Source: Metaphire vulgaris (Eukaryota > Annelida > Clitellata > Crassiclitellata > Megascolecidae). From it: DNA of 64,000 nucleotides. Numbering within the stretch: the stretch's first letter is position 1; every line of letters begins with the position of its first letter. Below are positions 21,745 to 33,755 of the stretch, in pieces. A model generated the notes under the pieces. That model saw only the letters and a program-made list of their open reading frames with translations, was not told the origin of the DNA and did not search any database. Position numbers and translations under genes: made by a program. Location: contig CM030867.1 in assembly GCA_018105865.1 (NCBI GenBank), positions 4,901,869-4,965,868 on the forward strand, given 5' to 3'.

Positions 21745-22260
21745 TTTTGTGTTATAGGCCATCTAACCCATCATCTTTTCAGTCTTCCTTTAGGTCTTCT
21801 CCCCTCTGGTTTGTTATTGAAAATTTGTTTTGGGTTTCTTATTTCTTTCATTCTGAGTATGTGTCCAGTCCGTTTCATTCTTGTCTTTCTGATTACTTCA
21901 GTGACGCTCAGTTGCAGCGTTCTCTCTAACTTCTTCATTTGTTGTATGTTCTTTGTATCCAATCTTTAGTATTCATCTATGCCATTTATTTTCTGTTGCT
22001 ATTATTTTTTCTCCAATTCTTCTTTATGGTCCAAGATTCACATCCATTTATTAGTATTGGTATTACACAAGTGTTGAGAATGCTTAGTTTTGTTTTCATA
22101 CCAATGGCATGTCTTTTAAAAACTGTTGGTATGTGGCCTGTTGAATGTATATCCTGCTATTGCTATTCTTCGTTTAATCTCCAAACCCGAACCTCTCTCT
22201 GCTTCTAATTCACTTCCCAAGTAAATAAAGTTCTTCACCATTTCAATTTCTCTTCCATTG
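21745..22260 (-). mobile_element. RTE-like LINE C-terminal fragment, minus strand
   Basis: The minus strand reads SVTEVIRKTRMKRTGHILRM and KPEGRRPKGRLKR, then decayed TKLSILNTC-like and LGSELEAE-like pieces. It matches the copy at 42395-44460 closely in content and order. The catalytic part is absent. Confidence 0.75.
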
Positions 22261-22284
22261 TGTGTTATTATTGGTTACCCAAAT

Positions 22285-22530
22285 TAAGTACAGCCATGAC
22301 AGCTTCATTATGTATTATGTCAGTGCCTACAGCAGTACAGTGCATAATTAGCTGCTGGAAGTATTGTTTTATGTGTCATAAATTTGCTGCCGGAAGTATT
22401 GTTTTATGTGTATCCAGCAGTACAGTGCCTACCACCGGAAGTAGTATTCTGTATATACAGTGGTGCAGTGCATACCTAGCCACTGGAATACAGTGAATAA
22501 CTAGCTGCCGGAAGTATTATTGCTTATACC
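22285..22530. repeat. Minisatellite with CAGTGCATACCTAGCCGCCGGAAGT-like units (left part)
   Basis: About five imperfect units contain ACAGTGCATA, CTAGC(T/C)(G/A)C and CCGGAAGTATT. The array continues at 23305-23360 after an inserted hAT-type element. Confidence 0.75.
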
Positions 22531-23304
22531 TAGGGTTGCCAGACGTCTGGCAAAAGGAGGACATGTCCCCCTTTCGGGCCTCATGTCCTCCGTCCGGCAG
22601 GCATTGAAATTATGAAATGAGAAAATGTCTGGATTTTTGCTCTCATCATGTGCTGACTTGAATTTTGGTGTACATGGCATGTAATTAGCAATAATTGCAC
22701 ATTACCATTGATGCTCAATGGACAAAGAAGAGAACCCATTGATTCTGCAAGAAGAATTCTCACCTGCAGAAAACGTCCTACATGTTGGCCTAGTTTTACA
22801 TCTACGCTGCTGGTAACGATAAGCTGCTGAGCAGAATTGTGTCCTCACGTAAACAGTAAACTGCTTATCACTGCCATGGGAGGGCATACAAGGGGTGCAA
22901 CTTCATTTCTCAAAATTATAAATTTACACAAATTACTAATAAAGTACTATTTAATTGTAATAATAATAATATAATACTAAGCCAAAGTAAGCCATGACCA
23001 ACTACAATTAAAATTTTAAAGGCTGCTTTTAGTCTGTCTTTCTTATAATTTAAAACCAATTGGTTGTGCTTTCAGGCAAATAAAACATTGCACCCTCCTG
23101 GGAAAATGTCTGTTGATGATTATGATCACTGCACCCTTCCATTAATGCACGTGCAATTTATTTGTGACTTTTGTGGTTTTAAAGTCTTCAAGGTATTTCA
23201 GTGTATGCCTTGTGAATTTTACGGGATTTTTCTTTTGTCCGGCTTTGTTCTTCTTTATGACCTTTGGTGTCCTCCTGTAGACATAGAGATATCTGGCAAC
23301 CCTT
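22531..23304. mobile_element. hAT-type element inserted in a minisatellite
   Basis: The ends TAGGGTTGCCAGACGTCT and AGATATCTGGCAACCCTT are inverted repeats. Identical 8-mers CTTATACC flank the element at 22523-22530 and 23305-23312. GGAGGACATG and GTGTCCTCC lie inverted just inside the ends. The interior shows no transposase. The outermost base differs from the usual CAG start, so the superfamily call rests mainly on the 8 bp duplication. Confidence 0.75.
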
Positions 23305-23360
23305 CTTATACCCGGCGGTACAGTGCACAACCAGCCACCGGAAGTAGTGTTATTTAATGA
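23305..23360. repeat. Minisatellite, right part
   Basis: The sequence resumes with GGCGGTACAGTGCACAACCA and CCGGAAGTAGTGTT, the same unit as in 22285-22530. Confidence 0.7.
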
Positions 23361-23566
23361 AATAACGTAGAATCTTGCTAGATTTCTCATGATGACTTTG
23401 ATTGCTAATATGGAGACATATTGAACATGGCAGTAACTGCATTTCCTGAATAACTGAATAAGCTATATGAAAATGTATATGAATTCTTGTGTGAAGATAT
23501 AGGGTATCCTGAGCTGAACTGGCTGGCACCTCCATGGGCCATTCCATCCTTACAAAGAATTCAGAA

Positions 23567-24610
23567 ATATAGATAGATAGATAATTAATTTATGAGGGAC
23601 AATGTTTACAAGTGCGCCACTGCTGCTTTATCAAAATAAAACGTCTTAAGTTTATTCAGAAAAACTGGGCTTGAGACGATTTTGATCACTTAGTGCAATC
23701 GGCAGAGCATTTCAACTCCCTGGACCAATGGCTTTAAAGGAGCGGTCTCCAATTTTATTATGAGTTCTTTTGGTAAATAATTCTGAGGTAGAAATTGCAG
23801 TCTTGAAAGCTATTAAATCAAGTTTAGACCATGGTCAAAATGTTACTGTTGCATATGAAGTTGGCAATTTATGAGGAAAAGCGATCTTAAGAGACACACC
23901 AATATGATCAGATAAATAAGTTTAACAGGGAGAGATTTTGGATATAATTGTTGAATTTGACCTGGTGATCCGGATGCCAAGGAGGTGCCCCTTATCATGG
24001 GTAGAAAAGGAAGCATGCTGATGAAGGTCAAAAGAAGTGAAAATATCATTTAAATGAGAAGATAGATTATTTTGCAAAGCCATATGAAAATTGAAGTCTC
24101 CAGATATTATTAATTCAGAGGATGAAGAGAATAATTTCCAATAGGGACTGAATTTCACAAAAATATTCAGAATGAGTGAGGGAGGTCAATATAATTTTAA
24201 AATATAATTCTCTTGTTACCAGATTCAACTACAGCCATGGCAGCTTCAAAGCTTTTTCAACAAGGAATATGGAAAGCTTCTTAATTAATTTCAGATCAGG
24301 TTAAAAAGAAATGCAACTCATGCACTGAATCAAGTTTGGCAGGGTTCATTTAGCATTTGAAAGCCAGGTGGCATATGTCTGCAAGAAACAAGTATCTGAT
24401 GGCTGTTACCAAGTCTCATTTAATGAAATAATGTCAATGTGATTTTGGCATAGAAAATTATGAAGCGAGGATGATTTGTTTCTCAGTGAACAATTATTAA
24501 GGTGGATGGTAATTAAGATATTTTGGAAATGATGACCTTGGATGACTGGGTTTTGATGAAGTAGGACCAGGAACATCCCCAGAACATTCAACATCCCCAG
24601 AGAAGACTAT
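23567..24610 (-). pseudogene. CR1-like LINE with endonuclease domain and a large internal deletion
   Basis: The minus strand begins with NKSSSLHNFLCQNHIDIISL plus NETW (24590-24406), the start of an APE-type endonuclease. It continues with LIISGDFNFHM, QHASFSTHDKGHLLGI and RITRSNS (24110-23930), the GDFN and TH...GHxLD motifs. The reverse transcriptase is missing; a C-terminal end (VFLNKLKTFYF, about 23660) follows instead. The tail is (TATC)n at 23567-23584. The internal deletion explains its 1 kb length. Confidence 0.75.
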
Positions 24611-25498
24611 AATAAAAGTAACATAGCAGTGAGATTTAATTTATTAGAATTCTTCTTGTGGATTTGGAGCATTTATGTTTGTCAAACGATATATCACATC
24701 ACTTCACTGTTTAACAACATGACCTAGCAGAAATTGACAATTCTGAATATGGGATGGAGTTAAATAAATTGAAGCAGGTGAAGTGTTTGAGTACACAACA
24801 TCTAGAGTTCAAAACTCTAACAATTCCGCAATCAAACACATAGGTTGGATGACACCAATTTAGGCAGCAGCTCGCAAGAAACAGGAATAATGCAAACAAT
24901 AACGGTTTTAATTTCATCATGTCAAAAGCAGGCAAAATAATCAAGATGTAAAAAGAGTTAAATTTTTATTCAGCTTATGCTGCAACTCACAAGCTCAGCA
25001 GGAGCTAAATAGTATCAGCTGGTATTTGGTTAGAAGCAATAATTAATTGATTTTAATTTAATGAAAGAAAAGAAAGCAGTAGCACATCAATCACCTTTTA
25101 TAACACCGCTTATAACGGCAATAAATGAGTGATAATAGCAAATCCAAAACAGCTAGTCAAGTTATAAAATAAAAACAAATGGCAAGTATAGAATAAAGAA
25201 AAAAATACTGACATAAACCAGAAAAAGTAGGTTTACAAATTATGGAAATGTCAAATATATTTCACACACAGTTTTGAGATATCACTAATAACTTAATTTA
25301 AACAAATTAAAATTTTGAAAATGAAAACTTCCATCTGCGTCACAGCCCCTGCTGTGCATTATCATGCCATTGTCGTGCCAAATCAATAGATAAATGACCT
25401 TTCGGCCATAGACTAGACCAACAGTAATAGTATGCAGCTATTACAAGTTGACAAGGAGCATTAAGTGTTATGTGGCACCATCTTTGTCTATATGTTAT
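24611..25498. other. Intron sequence, possibly the 5' part of the adjacent CR1-like relic
   Basis: A 77-codon minus frame (24944-24711) with a hydrophobic stretch (LLFALFLFLASC) could belong to the 5' region of the LINE at 23567-24610, but I do not recognise it. The rest is AT-rich and featureless. Confidence 0.3.
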
Positions 25499-25640
25499 GT
25501 TATTCAGACAATTTATACAGCGCAATAATCAAAGCAAAAACCTAATGTCAAAAGAGTGCTTTACACTTCACTTCACACACTAATGAGATGTTAACTAAGT
25601 GAGTTTTTAGTTTCTTGGCAATAGATCAATACTTGACTGT
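25499..25640 (-). mobile_element. CR1-like LINE 3' terminus, minus strand
   Basis: The segment holds the shared 3' UTR motif in reverse (CAATTTATACAGCGCAATAA) and AGAGTGCTTTACACT. The minus translation ends in a decayed LKTHLVNIS-like motif. Only the extreme 3' end is present. Confidence 0.6.
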
Positions 25641-25695
25641 AAGTAAGTAGGTATATCAAAACAATTTATTTTAATTTTGAGGGAAATGTGTGCAC

Positions 25696-26833
25696 CAGTG
25701 ATATTATTACTGAACGGTAACAAAAATTAGAACTGAAATGAAAGGAATTCATTAACGAAAACGAGAATTCAAATTAGGAATTTTTAAAGAACTGTAACTG
25801 AAATGGAAATGAAATTGCTCAATAAAAATAAAAATTGGAACTGATATAGAAATATTTTATGAACTGAATTTAACTACCGGCACCCGTCATTTATTAATGG
25901 CATCAATTTGCTTTTGCTGTGTGTAAAGTCCAGCGTGAGGCGACCGTGGGCGATTTACAAGTCGGCTCCGGCATTGCTATGTGAGTCATTCCTATCCAAC
26001 ACACACAGTCAAATATGTGCCTATCTGAAATGGGTGACTCAGGTCACCGCTGATCTATCATATGATGCTGCTGCCTGCTTGTCACAAGCAGACCCGCTGT
26101 GAGAAATTCCAGGCCCATGGGCAGAGTAGTCATGGGCCCGTAAGTGCTGATGACCGTTTTTTGCTTGTCAGTCTTTTTAGGAGGGATTTATAGGTTAAAG
26201 CCGTGGATAGCCCCGCCCCCCCAACCGCCTCCAGCATCTTTAACTCTAACCATAACTATGGCCTGCCTGGGCCCCCTACAGATCGCTGGGTCCCTGGGCA
26301 TTTGCCCTGTCGCCTCTCAGCTGCCCTGGTCACGAGGCGGCACACGGGCCTCTACCACAGTAAATTTTATTTTGCTTCCTATCAACAAGTGTAAATGGTG
26401 CTGCTTCGTTATAACGTCGGCATTAAATTAATTGAGATAATTATTTCAAGATGATTTTTAGCTAAACTGTTGGCCTGACGAAAGCGAGGTAGCACAGTTT
26501 AAGATTATTTTACATAAGATGAGAAGAAGATGAACATACATATTGTTTAGCTTTACGTTTTTGATCACTGTGTTACGGTCAGACATTACAGCTATAGAAT
26601 ACATTTTGATATTATATTAAACTCCCAATACAAAACCTGAAGTCAATGACTCAAAGTAAAATTATAAATTAAACTTAAAATATTTAAAACATAACTGAAA
26701 TTATTTTAGAACTGAAATTAGAATTGAAATAGGAATTATTTCTCGAAGTATAACTGAAATAGAAATTAAAATAAACCCTGAAATAAGAATTAAAATTAAA
26801 ATTAGCAAATAATTTAGAACTGAAATATCACTG
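25696..26833. mobile_element. Non-autonomous hAT-type element with AACTGAAAT arrays
   Basis: The ends CAGTGATATT (25696) and AATATCACTG (to 26833) are inverted. Perfect 8 bp target duplications GTGTGCAC lie at 25688-25695 and 26834-26841. Both subterminal zones (25720-25860 and 26690-26825) consist of degenerate GAACTGAAATTAG units on the same strand, as in the element at 2881-3662, whose ends are nearly identical. The GC-richer middle (about 25900-26420) differs in composition and may be a nested insertion that I cannot name. Confidence 0.9.
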
Positions 26834-26841
26834 GTGTGCAC

Positions 26842-27347
26842 TCCATTTTTTCCTTTGTGCTCTTGCCTTGTGACCTTTGTGAGCATGCACACATGTACAA
26901 AGCATAGAGGGAACAGTATTTGTCAAGTTATACCATATTTTAACTCACATTGCCTTGGGGCAGTAAGATTTTTTCCAAACAAAAATGCCAGGTATGGGCT
27001 ATGAGGAGATGCTTGCAATCTGGATCAAATTTTACAAATATTGTGTCAACAGACTGCAGCACTTTCCATTGCATCTCCGCATGCCCTTCCCGCCCATTTC
27101 CTTCCCCCCACTCCTTTCCCAATTACCCCTACCTGTGATGCTTAACAGGCAAATGCACTCAAGAAGACATCGTTGTAATGCCTGATGCAGCAGTTTCGCG
27201 CATAGCTGATTCTCTTTGGTGGAATCAAATCCCAACAAAACCTCATATGCATACTGTAAAGAATCATCAACACTCTTTTACAATTCGGTTCTCTAAGAAA
27301 CCACTGTATTTTGTTAACTGTATAATAGTGGAGTGTGTAGTTGTTAG
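26842..27347. other. Intron sequence without recognised features
   Basis: No terminal repeats, tandem units or coding motifs are visible on either strand. Confidence 0.4.
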
Positions 27348-28392
27348 TTAACCTTTTCCATGGGTTAGCCGTTTTAAGACGGCGGCGGAAAACTTTGACC
27401 AAACGGCGTTAGCCGTCTATAAACGGCGCGCTATATAAGCAACTGCGTACTGCGGACCTGCATGATTTTTAAAAATCCAACGCGGGGACCGAGATAGCTC
27501 ACATTCATTTGATAGGCGGCAGCACCGCTTTCGATAATGCTGACTATATATGCAAGGGATATTGACTGTGTAACAACCAAGGCTGGAAAATGTATAGGAA
27601 AAATCTTCAGCCGGAGGCTAGAAAGGCCATAACTACGCCGAATATGGTCCGATCTTCAAAATTTTGGCACTATTCTGTTCCAATTACACCTCCCAACAAC
27701 TTTCCCACTCACAGTTGGGGGGTCACCGCTGAAAATTTTTTTTATTGAGCTTTGAAAATTTTTTGTCGGAGATGGTCCGATTTTGGGGTGTAGAGTGGAC
27801 CCTACCCCCCAAAAATTTTTTTTGCACGGATGGTTCAAAAGCCCAATAAAAATGCTCAACAATGGTGCGAACCGCATCTTTCTAGCTTCTATATAGCCTG
27901 AAATATACCGAGTTGTTCGGTTTATCACATTGAAAATCCGTTCGCGTGATTGTCATTTCAGCAAGCAATTGGTACTTGGGTATGAAACTCCATAACTACC
28001 CCAAATGTGGTCCGATCTTCAAAATTTTTGCACCATTCTGTTCCAATTACACTCCTCTAGAACTCTATCGCTCACATTTGGGGGTTTACCGCTGAAGACG
28101 TTTTGCTATTGACCTTTGATAAAAATTTGAACAAAATGTTGGGGAGGGGTCCGATTTTGGGGTGTAGAGTGGTCCCTACCCCCAACTTTTTTCTTTTGGC
28201 ACGGATGGATAGAAAGAGCAATAAAAATGCTCAACAACGGTGCAAACCGCATCTTTCTAGCTTCTATATAGCCTGAAATTTAGTAAGTTTATAACGTATA
28301 TGTTCACGTTTTCATACGAACACCTTTTCCAAAAATTAATTCCCCCGACGCGGGATGACTTTAAAAATTTAATTCCCCCTTTAAAAGGTTAT
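27348..28392 (-). mobile_element. TTAA-flanked non-autonomous element, copy D
   Basis: The left boundary is TTAA (27348-27351) followed by the GCCGTTT-type end. The right boundary is CCCCCTTTAAAAGG followed by TTAT, a one-base decay of TTAA, at 28389-28392. The orientation is minus relative to copy B. The two internal units (reverse of GCGGTTTGCACC) end near 27874 and 28250. There is no coding function. Confidence 0.88.
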
Positions 28393-28434
28393 GAGTTGTG
28401 TTTGTTCTTATGTTGTCTGCATTTGCGAATAAAG

Positions 28435-28569
<135 letters not shown>

Positions 28570-28606
28570 GACAGGTGGGTTGCAGCAGGTGGGTTGCAGC
28601 AGGTGG

Positions 28607-29869
28607 TCTCTCCATCTTTCACGGAACTAACCTAATTTGTTTATTTAAGACTTCTCTTATGCAGTTTCCATTTAAAAGGTAAAATTACACGTATTTGAGC
28701 CATTGCTCTCAGAGAAAGCCATGAGGATTTAAGTTTATCTACTGTGAACTGTATCAAATTGCTTTGGTTGCCACAGCTGTCAGGAATGTTTTCAGCTGTC
28801 CTTTACCTAGTACTAGCATGACCCAGTGGTGTGGTGTGGGTTGGCGCCCCAGGACGGAAGAGCCATGTGAGGAGCAAAACAAAGGTCATCGGCACTAGCG
28901 GCACTAGCGTTTCTCTGGCATAGTTTTGCTTTGTTAACACTATGGGAGGATGCTATTTCTATTTCTTCCTCTTATAATTTTCCACTTTTAGCCTACAATT
29001 TTTTTACCCCTCTAAATGCTAAACGTACCTCCCGGGAAGGAACACCTCGATATCTACCCCGTCATACGCCACTGATATGACCCTATTCATACTCTACCAT
29101 AATGTGGTAGAGTATCTGCACCACAGACATGCATTGGCTTAGCTACTGGGTAGAGTCAACACAGAGTCTGAGCAGATGACCAACCCTGAGCAGCTGATGC
29201 ATGTCTACAGGTACTGTGATGACATTACTGTTTACAAAGAAAGTACCAGTTAGAGAAATCATGTGAACGCTTAAGGCTACCATGGTTGGTAGTAAAGGTC
29301 TGCACGCGGGCACAAATCCTTTCCGCCCCGCCTTGGTCAACCCCACTCTCGCTGTGTGATGGCCAATCCCGCCCCTGCCCGATGCTTTTGTCTCCTACCC
29401 TACCCATCACCATGAATACGAGGATGCAGGCTTGCTGATTCAAATTCTACAGGATATATAATTTTTGCGGGCTATATGCAGGTGCAGACTATCCGTGGGT
29501 GTGGGCAATGTGCACGAAAATACAGTAGTACAGTTGGATAGATAGGTTTTAGAGTTCCTGAATAAGGTTGTGTGTGAATGAAGTGTGGCATTAATGCCAA
29601 CTTGTGGATAAGTGGTAAGTTGGGTCAATGAGATTGATGAATGGGGAAGGATTTTCTTCATTAACTGGGTAATTTTTCTGTTAAACTCTTTTTAGGTTTT
29701 CTTGTTTTCTTGTTTTAGCTCACTTTTGTGCATACTGTTTTGTGATGAAAATCTCATTTATCTGTATTTGTGACTTAATAAGGCTGTTTTGAACTTCCTT
29801 TTATGTTTTAGTTAATATACATGGTTGCTAAAAATTTAATTAAAAGAATTAATAATTAATTATCTTACA
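28607..29869. other. Intron sequence; one small hairpin, otherwise unassigned
   Basis: An 11 bp perfect inverted repeat (ATACTCTACCA / TGGTAGAGTAT, loop 5) lies at 29089-29115. At 29495-29525 GTGCACGAAAATACAGTA resembles, in reverse, the end of the TA elements with CCGTATTTTC termini, but no partner end was found. No coding signal is seen. Confidence 0.35.
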
Positions 29870-29949
29870 TTAACCACTTTACCGGGGGCCTCGAATATAT
29901 CCGTCCATTTTACATTGAGTTACAGTTAAATGCACGGTAAAGGGGTTAA
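29870..29949. mobile_element. 80 bp TTAA-flanked mini-element (piggyBac-like MITE)
   Basis: TTAA at 29870-29873 is followed by CCACTTTACCGGGGGCC. CACGGTAAAGGGG precedes TTAA at 29946-29949. The ends are inverted over 11 bp with one mismatch (CC[A/C]CTTTACCG). The whole element is 80 bp including both TTAA sites. The CC(C)TTT...GG start is typical of piggyBac-type ends, by general knowledge. Confidence 0.75.
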
Positions 29950-30108
29950 AATATAACAATTTAGAACGATCATATTAAACAGTTTTAAGGATATTGATGT
30001 TTTCATCCATGTAATTGATTTTCTTAATTAAAGTACTTAAATTATGATATACAGCCATGACATACTTGATTGAGTAACTTTGTTAGTTACCTTGTTCTGG
30101 TTATAAAG

Positions 30109-30432
30109 CAGCGGTTCTCATACTTTTTAGGATTTCTTGTGTGGTGGCTCCTTAGAAATTTTTTTGATATCTCATGGAACTTATAAAATTAGAATTTTAA
30201 ATTACCGGTAACTGTAATTAACAAATAGACTACTTTTTTCTCAATCAATTATGTCATCAGAAAATTGCAAATCTTAGTCATCAAATTTAAATTCAAATGG
30301 AATCAGCACTTTTAGAGCCATCCGAGCATTTTGTGTTGGTGAGATATCTTGAGAAAGTAATCCATTTACAGTCCCCCTGAAACTGCTTGGCGGTCTCCTA
30401 TGGGACTGCTGACCCCAGTTTGAGAACCACTG
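30109..30432. mobile_element. hAT-type MITE (CAGNGGTTCTCA ends)
   Basis: The left end is CAGCGGTTCTCATACTTTTT and the right end CCCAGTTTGAGAACCACTG. The inverse of the latter, CAGTGGTTCTCAAACTGGG, is the classic Charlie/MER-type hAT end. The flanking 8-mers are TTATAAAG (30101-30108) and TTATAGAG (30433-30440), one mismatch. It is 324 bp and non-coding, and ends 65 bases before a GCP2 exon. Confidence 0.88.
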
Positions 30433-30497
30433 TTATAGAGGAAGTTGATGCATTGTCAGTAGTCAGTGTATTTGTGAACCACTGAGGTGTATTTTAG

Positions 30498-30569
30498 GCA
30501 TGTGTTCCATATTTTGAGATGCTGGAAAAATGGATTTATAAGGGAATTATACTTGACCCTTATTCAGAG
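30498..30569 (+). CDS. TUBGCP2: TUBGCP2 internal exon with the PYFExLEKWIY signature
   Basis: The 24 codons read ACVPYFEMLEKWIYKG and then IILDPYSE. The acceptor is attttag and the donor GTAAGT, both phase 0. PYFExLxxWIYxGxxxDPYxEF is the most recognisable signature of the gamma-tubulin complex component family, and the sequence around it fits GCP2 best. A hAT-type insertion ends at 30432, only 65 bases before the exon. Confidence 0.93.
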
Positions 30570-30722
30570 GTAAGTGCTGTCTGTCTGTCTTGCCTTTGTA
30601 AAATACGTGCCCATGTAAGTAAAGTGCAGAAGCCTATGATATGAAGTTATGACAAAAAGTTCTTGCATGACCTAGGTGTTGGCTATGACCTGCACTTGAT
30701 AATAAATCCTTGTACCTTTATA

Positions 30723-30768
30723 TTTGCATACTAAAATAACCACTTATGTGATTATTTTAGTATGCAAA
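30723..30768. repeat. Perfect 17 bp stem hairpin
   Basis: TTTGCATACTAAAATAA at 30723-30739 and its exact reverse complement at 30752-30768 are separated by 12 bases. No flanking duplication or element boundary is obvious. Confidence 0.85.
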
Positions 30769-31399
30769 ATTTGTATGTCTACATATGTGAAAAAATTTGT
30801 GGACGTTTTGTGTTTTTAAAAAAAAATTTCTGTATTGTCCTAAAGTTTCATAATTTTTTCTTGATTACAGACACTGGATTGTGCTGTTAAGAATTCAGTT
30901 ATTACTTCCTATTTTTGGCTAAGTTTGTCACAAAGCAAACATTTTAATGCTCCTTCCAAAGAGGTTGATATACAGATATTGCCTAAGAAATTTAATTGTC
31001 ATGTTACAGTTATCACAGACATATGAATGCCCTAAAGCATTATCACAGACATATATGAATGCCATAAAGCAGAGGTCTCCTAAGTTTTCAGCCGCAGGCC
31101 AAATTGCTGACTTCTGACGGCTCCACAGGCCACATGCACAAGAAATTAAATTGAGTAGAATACACTATACAGCAAATGAATAACTGACAATTACAGATTA
31201 ATTATATATTTATTGCTGAATTATGATGCACTGCATAATGCAGACTGCAGGATACCAGTTGCAATAGCGCTTATTGGCTAACCGCATTTTAGTTAAAATT
31301 AGAATTGGTAATCAGGTCACCCGCACTGCGCATGTATATATGCAAATGTGCTCTACTGTTTCGTGTCCTTTTGGAAGCCTCAAGTCAGTCTCACCGCTT

Positions 31400-32040
31400 C
31401 GTGCAGGATGTCGCCATATTGGCTATTGTTGTAGCGCCATGCGACTGATCGACGGTCGTTCCGGACTTCGCTCGAGCCTTCATCTTCACGAGGACTGCGT
31501 TCCGCTCTTCGGTTCCAACATGTCTCGTGCTGTCCTCCACCTTTCCACGTCATTCTGGAAGTTCAAGTCAGTCGCCGTCCGTCAGGTGTGCGCCAAAGTC
31601 AGCCGCATTGGCTGCCGTGTGAAAATTTGGCGGATTTGCGGTTGGCTGTCGTTCCGGACTTCGCTGGATTTTCCATCTTCGTCGGATTTGCTGATTATGA
31701 CGACGAACTATCTTCTTGCGGAAGGCCGCTTCTTTAGGAACTCACCGATGGTTACATCTGCGTGGATAACTCCTACTACCAACTCGCGGACTCTTACATC
31801 TTACATCATCTTCCGTTCCTCGTTGGCATGTCAATAGGGCTACAGTTTCTTTAAAGGACCGCTTCTAAAGGACTCTGCGCCGGACTTTTTCATGGCAGCA
31901 AAGTTCTTTCCTTCATCACAGTGGATTTTAACTTCACCACCTTCTGACCTTCATTGACATGTCAGCGTTGTCAAAGCGCTTTTGATTTTGGATTTTAAAC
32001 CATGCTTACAGCGCTATATAAATTGTCCTGGAATAAATGT
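31400..32040 (+). repeat. SINE-like or LINE-derived repeat, copy 1 (partner 57010-57640)
   Basis: The last 190 bases match the reverse complement of 57010-57200: GGACTCTGCGCCGGA / GGGCTCACTGCCCGA, CAGTGGATTTTAAC / GAGTGGATTTTGCC, TGTCAGCGTTGTC, and the end GCGCTATATAAATTGTCC. The end is shared with CR1-like LINE 3' termini here, which suggests mobilisation by CR1 machinery. The 187-codon plus frame at 31274-31837 inside has no recognisable protein motif and is not called as a gene. Confidence 0.55.
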
Positions 32041-32706
32041 GGACAGAAAATGGTTGAATGCGGGCGGTATTTTAGAAAATATTAAATACTAAATTCATGC
32101 CGTTAACTATGCTCTGCACTCAAGCCAACTTTTTAATTCAACTGATTTGCCTTTAATTTCACTACAGCGAAATTTTGCTCCTGGACAGTGTTGTATAAAA
32201 TACTTTAAATTAGTATTTTAAATACAAGTACAATTACTTTGGGGAAAAACAGGGCCGGAGCGACCCACTCCGTGAGCTCCACGAGGCAGGGGGGCGCACG
32301 CTTTTGAGGGGTGCCAAATTTTTGAAGTGATCAATTATTGAGATGACACTCTGTTAAGTCTTTAGCACAAATGATCAGCTACTTCAACCTACTATACTGT
32401 TCTTTACATAGAATTGAACTATAATACATATATTATTTAAACAAGGCGAGCAGAAGGCTTACGAATTTTTATGAACCGACGCCTAGTTAGGCTATTTGTC
32501 ACACGTGACCTGACTGCTGTTATGAATATTCATTTCTACGCGCGGTAGCACGGGTTAATGAAGTTAGAATATTGTGTTCAAATTTATGTAATCCTTGATT
32601 ACTTGATATATTATGTTGAGATGAACACATCGCATTTGTGCTCCTTTTGTTTTGACAGTTTTGTCATCCGGAAATCGCCGTCATGCCATACCCAGGGACG
32701 TTTAGG

Positions 32707-33755
32707 TTAACCCATCAACTGGGTTCGTCGTATATATACTACGTGCGTCATTCATTCCGCAAATGGGTTCGTAGTATATATACGACGCTCAACTTCAACG
32801 TCTGTTCCTCAAATGGGTTTGTCGTATATATACCTTCCAATGCAATAATTTGATTTAGTTACTATTCATTTGCAAGATGGTAGCTCACTTTTAGCTAGTG
32901 TTGCTGCCCTAAGCAAGGAAAATAGGCTTGATTTGACTGAGGGTCCGAGTTTTAGCATTGAAAAGAGACATTTCTGGGGATTGAAAAATCATAACTACGC
33001 CAAATTGGGTCCAATCTTCAAAATTTTTGAACAATTCTGTTCCAATTACACCTGCCTACAACTTTACCGCCCACACTAGGGGGTCACCGCTGAAAATATT
33101 TTGCTATTGAGCTTTTAAAGAAATTTTTGGGAGGGGGTTCGATTTTACGCTGTGGAGTGGACCCTACCCCAAAAATTTTTTTTAGCACGGATGGTTAGAA
33201 AGAACAATAAAAATGCTAAACAATGGTGCAAACCTCATCTTTTTAGCTTCTATATAGCCTGAAATATACTGAGATGTTCGCTTTTTCAGATTGAGAAATT
33301 TTTTTCTCAATATGTTCATTTCTCCGAGCAATGTGTTCTAGGGTTTGAAAAATGATAACTACCCAAAATTGGGTCTGATCTTCAAAATTTTTGAACTATT
33401 CTGTTCCAAATACACCCGCCTACAACTTTGCTGCTCACACTAGGGGGGTTACTGCTGAAAACGTTTTGCTATTGAGCTTTGAACAAAATTTGAAAAAAAC
33501 CTTGGGGAGGGGTCCTATTTTAGATTGTAGGGTGGACCCCACCCACAAAATTTTCTTTTTGGCACGGATCATTAGAAAGAACAATAAAAATGCTAAACAA
33601 CGGTGCAAACCTCATTTCTATAGCTTCTATATAGCCTGAAATATAGTAAATTTTAAACTTATATGTTCACATTTTCATATGAACGCTTTTACCCAAAATT
33701 AATTACCCAGATTCGGGAGGGTTTGTAAAATGTTATTCCCCTGTTAAAGGGTTAA
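32707..33755 (-). mobile_element. TTAA-flanked non-autonomous element, copy E (diverged subfamily)
   Basis: TTAA lies at 32707-32710 and 33752-33755. The left end is CCCATCAACTGGGTTCGTCG, with three copies of a GGGTTCGT(C/A)GTATATATAC box. The right end is TTCCCCTGTTAAAGGG. The internal duplicated unit (reverse of GAGGTTTGCACC) is present twice. With copy F it forms a subfamily that has GTATATATAC boxes where the others have GCCGTTTTAAAACGGC, and GAGGTTTGCACC in place of GCGGTTTGCACC. Confidence 0.88.

Noticed and set aside
22285..22530. CRISPR-like repeat array
   Set aside because: Units are imperfect, spacing is irregular, spacers resemble each other, and the context is an animal intron; it is a minisatellite.
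29089..29115. Short hairpin as a terminator or small RNA gene
   Set aside because: An 11 bp stem in a eukaryotic intron is expected by chance or from old repeats. Nothing else supports a function.
31274..31837. 187-codon plus-strand frame
   Set aside because: No recognisable domain. It lies in a repeat with another copy at 57010-57640 where the frame is not kept.
32250..32345. CAGGGCCGGAGCGACC as a hAT element
   Set aside because: Only one end-like sequence is present. No inverted partner or 8 bp duplication was found.
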